This document shows positions 51,434 through 53,377 of a stretch of DNA of 53,377 nucleotides, in pieces. Each line of letters opens with the position of its first letter. Position 1 is the stretch's first letter. The position numbers were made by a program, and so were the translations under genes. Below the pieces are notes generated by a model that did not search any database, had not been told where the DNA came from, and saw only the letters and a program-made list of their open reading frames with translations. The DNA is from Spirochaetia bacterium (GTDB lineage: Bacteria > Spirochaetota > Spirochaetia > Treponematales > Breznakiellaceae), in assembly GCA_025997675.1 (NCBI GenBank), contig BNUX01000010.1, forward strand, positions 1 to 53,377. The letters run 5' to 3'.

Positions 51434-52843
51434 ATGGAAGCATTTGCAAATGTCGTAAACACCATTAACGGGTGGGTCTGGGGTCCTTGGCTCCTGGTTC
51501 TCCTGTTCGGAACCCACCTGTACCTTACGGTCAGGACCGGGTTTATCCAGAAGAAGCTTGGTCTCGGTATCAAGTTATCGGTGACCAAGGACGCCAACGG
51601 TGAAGGGGACGTATCCCAGTTCGCCGCGCTGACCACGGCCCTGGCCTCCACCATCGGAACCGGGAATATCATCGGCGTCGGAACGGCGGTTGCCCTGGGC
51701 GGCCCCGGAGCGGTGCTCTGGATGTGGCTCACCGGTGTATTCGGGATCGCCACCAAGTATGCAGAGTCCCTGATTGCGGTCAAGTACCGGGTGAAGAACG
51801 AGAAAGGGGCCATGTTAGGGGGCGCCATGTTCGCCCTGGAACGGGGCCTTAAAAACAAGAAGGCCGGGCGGGTTCTGGGTATCCTGTTTGCGCTCTTTGC
51901 GGCCCTGGCAGCTTTTGGGATTGGGGACATGACCCAGTCCAACGCGGTTTCGGGCCTTTGGGAGACCACCTTTTCCATTCCAACCTGGGTTACCGGTTTG
52001 GTATTGATGATTTTTGTGGGGGCGGTGATTATTGGCGGCTTAAAGTGGATTTCCAAGGTCTGTGAAGTCATGATACCGTTTATGTCTGTTATCTATGTCC
52101 TGGGCTGTATTACTATCCTTGTTATAAATGCTCGATACATAGGCCCGGCGATTTCTGTCATATTAGCAGCCGCCTTTAATACAAGGGCTGTTGGGGGCGG
52201 ATTAGCCGGCTTCGGAATTATGGCGGCGGCCCGTTTTGGTATTGCCCGGGGCTTGTTCTCCAACGAATCCGGTATGGGTTCCGCGCCTATCGTTGCCTCT
52301 GCGGCCAAAACCGCGAACCCCGTCCGGCAGGCCCTGGTCTCCATGACCGGTACCTTCTGGGACACCGTGATTATCTGCCTTATGACCGGCCTGGTCATTG
52401 TTACTTTTGAAGTCGCTCCCAACGGCAGTTCAAACTTTTCAAACGGCGGGACCCTCGTACATGAAGCATTCGGATCAATACCCTATATCGGCACCATTAT
52501 CCTCACCTTCGGCCTGTTCTTCTTTGCCTTTTCCACTATCCTCGGCTGGTCCTACTACGGCGAGCGGGGCGCGGAGTATCTGGTAGGCACCAAGATAATT
52601 GTTCCCTACCGTGTGCTGTATACCGTTGTTGTATTTGTCGGGGCCACCATTCCCCTGAACCTGGTGTGGAATATTGCGGACACCCTAAACGGCCTGATGA
52701 TCCTACCGAACATTGTCGCGGTACTGCTCCTTAGCGGGGTAATCGCCGCAGAAACGAAGAAGTACGGGAACCTCGAACACATTGATGATGTTGATACGGA
52801 CCCGGTTCCCCTCCTGGAGGAAGTCCGGAAGTCTCGGGGGTAA
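51434..52843 (+). CDS. Sodium:alanine symporter (AGCS family)
   Basis: The 469-aa membrane protein has the AGCS pattern: TIGTGNIIGVGTAVALGGPGAVLWMW early, ARGLFSNESGMGSAPIVASAA in the middle and GWSYYGERGAEYL later. There are about ten hydrophobic segments. It imports alanine or glycine with sodium. AAGGAG lies five bases before the ATG. With ald it forms an alanine-use pair. Confidence 0.92.
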   Translation: MEAFANVVNTINGWVWGPWLLVLLFGTHLYLTVRTGFIQKKLGLGIKLSVTKDANGEGDVSQFAALTTALASTIGTGNIIGVGTAVALGGPGAVLWMWLTGVFGIATKYAESLIAVKYRVKNEKGAMLGGAMFALERGLKNKKAGRVLGILFALFAALAAFGIGDMTQSNAVSGLWETTFSIPTWVTGLVLMIFVGAVIIGGLKWISKVCEVMIPFMSVIYVLGCITILVINARYIGPAISVILAAAFNTRAVGGGLAGFGIMAAARFGIARGLFSNESGMGSAPIVASAAKTANPVRQALVSMTGTFWDTVIICLMTGLVIVTFEVAPNGSSNFSNGGTLVHEAFGSIPYIGTIILTFGLFFFAFSTILGWSYYGERGAEYLVGTKIIVPYRVLYTVVVFVGATIPLNLVWNIADTLNGLMILPNIVAVLLLSGVIAAETKKYGNLEHIDDVDTDPVPLLEEVRKSRG

Positions 52844-52867
52844 CACCTCCTCAGTCTGCTTGTAATG

Positions 52868-52901
52868 GGGGATGATCGGGCTACGGTCATCCCCTTTTTT
52901 T
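52868..52901 (+). terminator. Intrinsic terminator of the ald-symporter operon
   Basis: GGGGATGA, an 11-base loop, TCATCCCC and seven T. It is a strong terminator 25 bp after the symporter stop. Confidence 0.9.
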
Positions 52902-52919
52902 ACCTCGCTTTCATGCCGG

Positions 52920-52947
52920 TTTACAAATCTATAAAATGTACTATATT
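52920..52947 (+). promoter_or_regulatory. Promoter of the BrnT/BrnA module, probably leaderless
   Basis: TTTACA (52920-52925), 16-bp spacer, TATATT (52942-52947). The ATG is six bases after the -10 box and no ribosome site fits between, so transcription would start at or next to the start codon. Confidence 0.55.
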
Positions 52948-52952
52948 AGACT

Positions 52953-53276
52953 ATGGGTAGAACAATCATCAGCGAAGATGGCAAGTTTGAATGGGACGAA
53001 GACAAGGACAAGAAAAACAGGCGGTTGCATAAAATCGCTCTGGAACAGGCAAAGCCGGTCTTTGACGATGCAGATAGGCTTGAAGTGCGGGACGAGATCC
53101 ATAGTACTATTGAGGAAACCCGCTATCAGGTTTTGGGACTGTCCGGGACGGATGTTTTATTTGTGGTTGATACCGAACGGGCATTCGGGGAAAGAATACG
53201 AATCATTTCCGTCCGATATGCGACGAAGTATGAAAAGGAGCAATACGATGACAGCAAATACGCGAAATACCGCTGA
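52953..53276 (+). CDS. brnT: BrnT-family toxin
   Basis: The 107-aa protein has FEWDEDKDKKNRRLHKIALEQAKPVFDD, the typical BrnT start, then a middle RYQVLGLSGTDVLFVV and RIRIISVRYATKYEKEQYDD. BrnT is a RelE-fold RNase that is neutralised by BrnA. The antitoxin gene overlaps its 3' end by 29 bp. Confidence 0.88.
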   Translation: MGRTIISEDGKFEWDEDKDKKNRRLHKIALEQAKPVFDDADRLEVRDEIHSTIEETRYQVLGLSGTDVLFVVDTERAFGERIRIISVRYATKYEKEQYDDSKYAKYR

Positions 53277-53377
53277 TGTTTTAGACCGGGGCATTACGGA
53301 GGATTTCGAGGACATTCCCGAAGTAACTGATTTTACCGCATGGCGGCCGGTTAGTGAGCGGAAGTTCCAGGGTGTCA
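53248..53377 (+). CDS. brnA: BrnA-like antitoxin, cut by the window end
   Basis: The ATG at 53248 lies within the brnT 3' end and opens MTANTRNTADVLDRGITEDF, then FEDIPEVTDFTAWRPVSERKF. AAGGAG is eight bases upstream. Position and overlap fit a BrnA antitoxin, although the ribbon-helix-helix or HTH part is outside the window. Confidence 0.65.
   Translation, partial: MTANTRNTADVLDRGITEDFEDIPEVTDFTAWRPVSERKFQGV

Overview
The window looks like a chromosomal segment of a spirochaete, most likely a gut treponeme of the kind found in termites. This is an inference from gene content: [FeFe]-hydrogenase maturases, a selenocysteine tRNA beside selD, an unusually long PRPP synthetase, many lipoproteins, and palindromic minisatellites. 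No rRNA, CRISPR array, prophage or intact insertion sequence was seen. Three tRNAs are present: Met/CAU, Sec/UCA and Leu/UAA.

Layout. 1-5.2 kb: end of a GNAT gene, hydF, aspA, and a 1.11-kb tandem duplication carrying a 21-bp minisatellite and broken copies of two genes. 4.1-8.5 kb (minus): prs, an FGGY sugar kinase, a HAD phosphatase and a lipid kinase, closely packed. 8.5-11.3 kb: an accessory patch with a RelE-like toxin, a truncated antitoxin, an MNT nucleotidyltransferase with a truncated HEPN partner, an ompA-like gene split by an inverted repeat, and tRNA-Met. 11.3-16.8 kb (minus): a hydrogenase-maturation operon of TM1266-type regulator, ABC importer, HydG and HydE. The importer ATPase is fused in frame to HydG, and the operon begins with a structured leader ending in a terminator. 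16.8-19.1 kb (minus): tRNA-Sec, a DUF3343 protein, selD and a VIT1-like transporter. 19.2-25.9 kb: DUF1638, a linked DNA-metabolism pair (TIGR03915/TIGR03916) around an M24 peptidase, a TSCPD protein and a Zn/Mn ABC importer. 26-29.9 kb: two duplicated lipoprotein metallopeptidases. 29.9-34 kb: a TrpXYZ-like ABC importer, TatD and tRNA-Leu. 34.1-45.6 kb: a TetR gene diverging from a ten-gene operon of thiolase, SDR, KAS III-like protein, a complete LIV-type importer, a CoA-transferase and an alpha/beta hydrolase. 45.6-53.4 kb: a second 21-bp minisatellite in a 5' leader, a probable surface protein, YchJ, threonine synthase, an iron alcohol dehydrogenase, an alanine-use cluster (Lrp, ald, alanine symporter) and a BrnT/BrnA module cut by the window end.

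How the genes work together. hydE, hydF and hydG build the H-cluster of [FeFe] hydrogenase, and aspA may supply ammonia or simply feed amino-acid fermentation. The 34-45 kb operon reads as uptake, CoA activation and thiolytic processing (or the reverse synthesis) of an unknown acyl compound under TetR control. The 50-53 kb cluster imports alanine and deaminates it to pyruvate under an Lrp-type regulator.

The least familiar items are the ABC ATPase-HydG fusion with its attenuator-like leader, the LivG ATPase with a 230-residue charged N-terminal extension inside the acyl-CoA operon, and two unrelated 21-bp minisatellites that both centre on a CATG palindrome.
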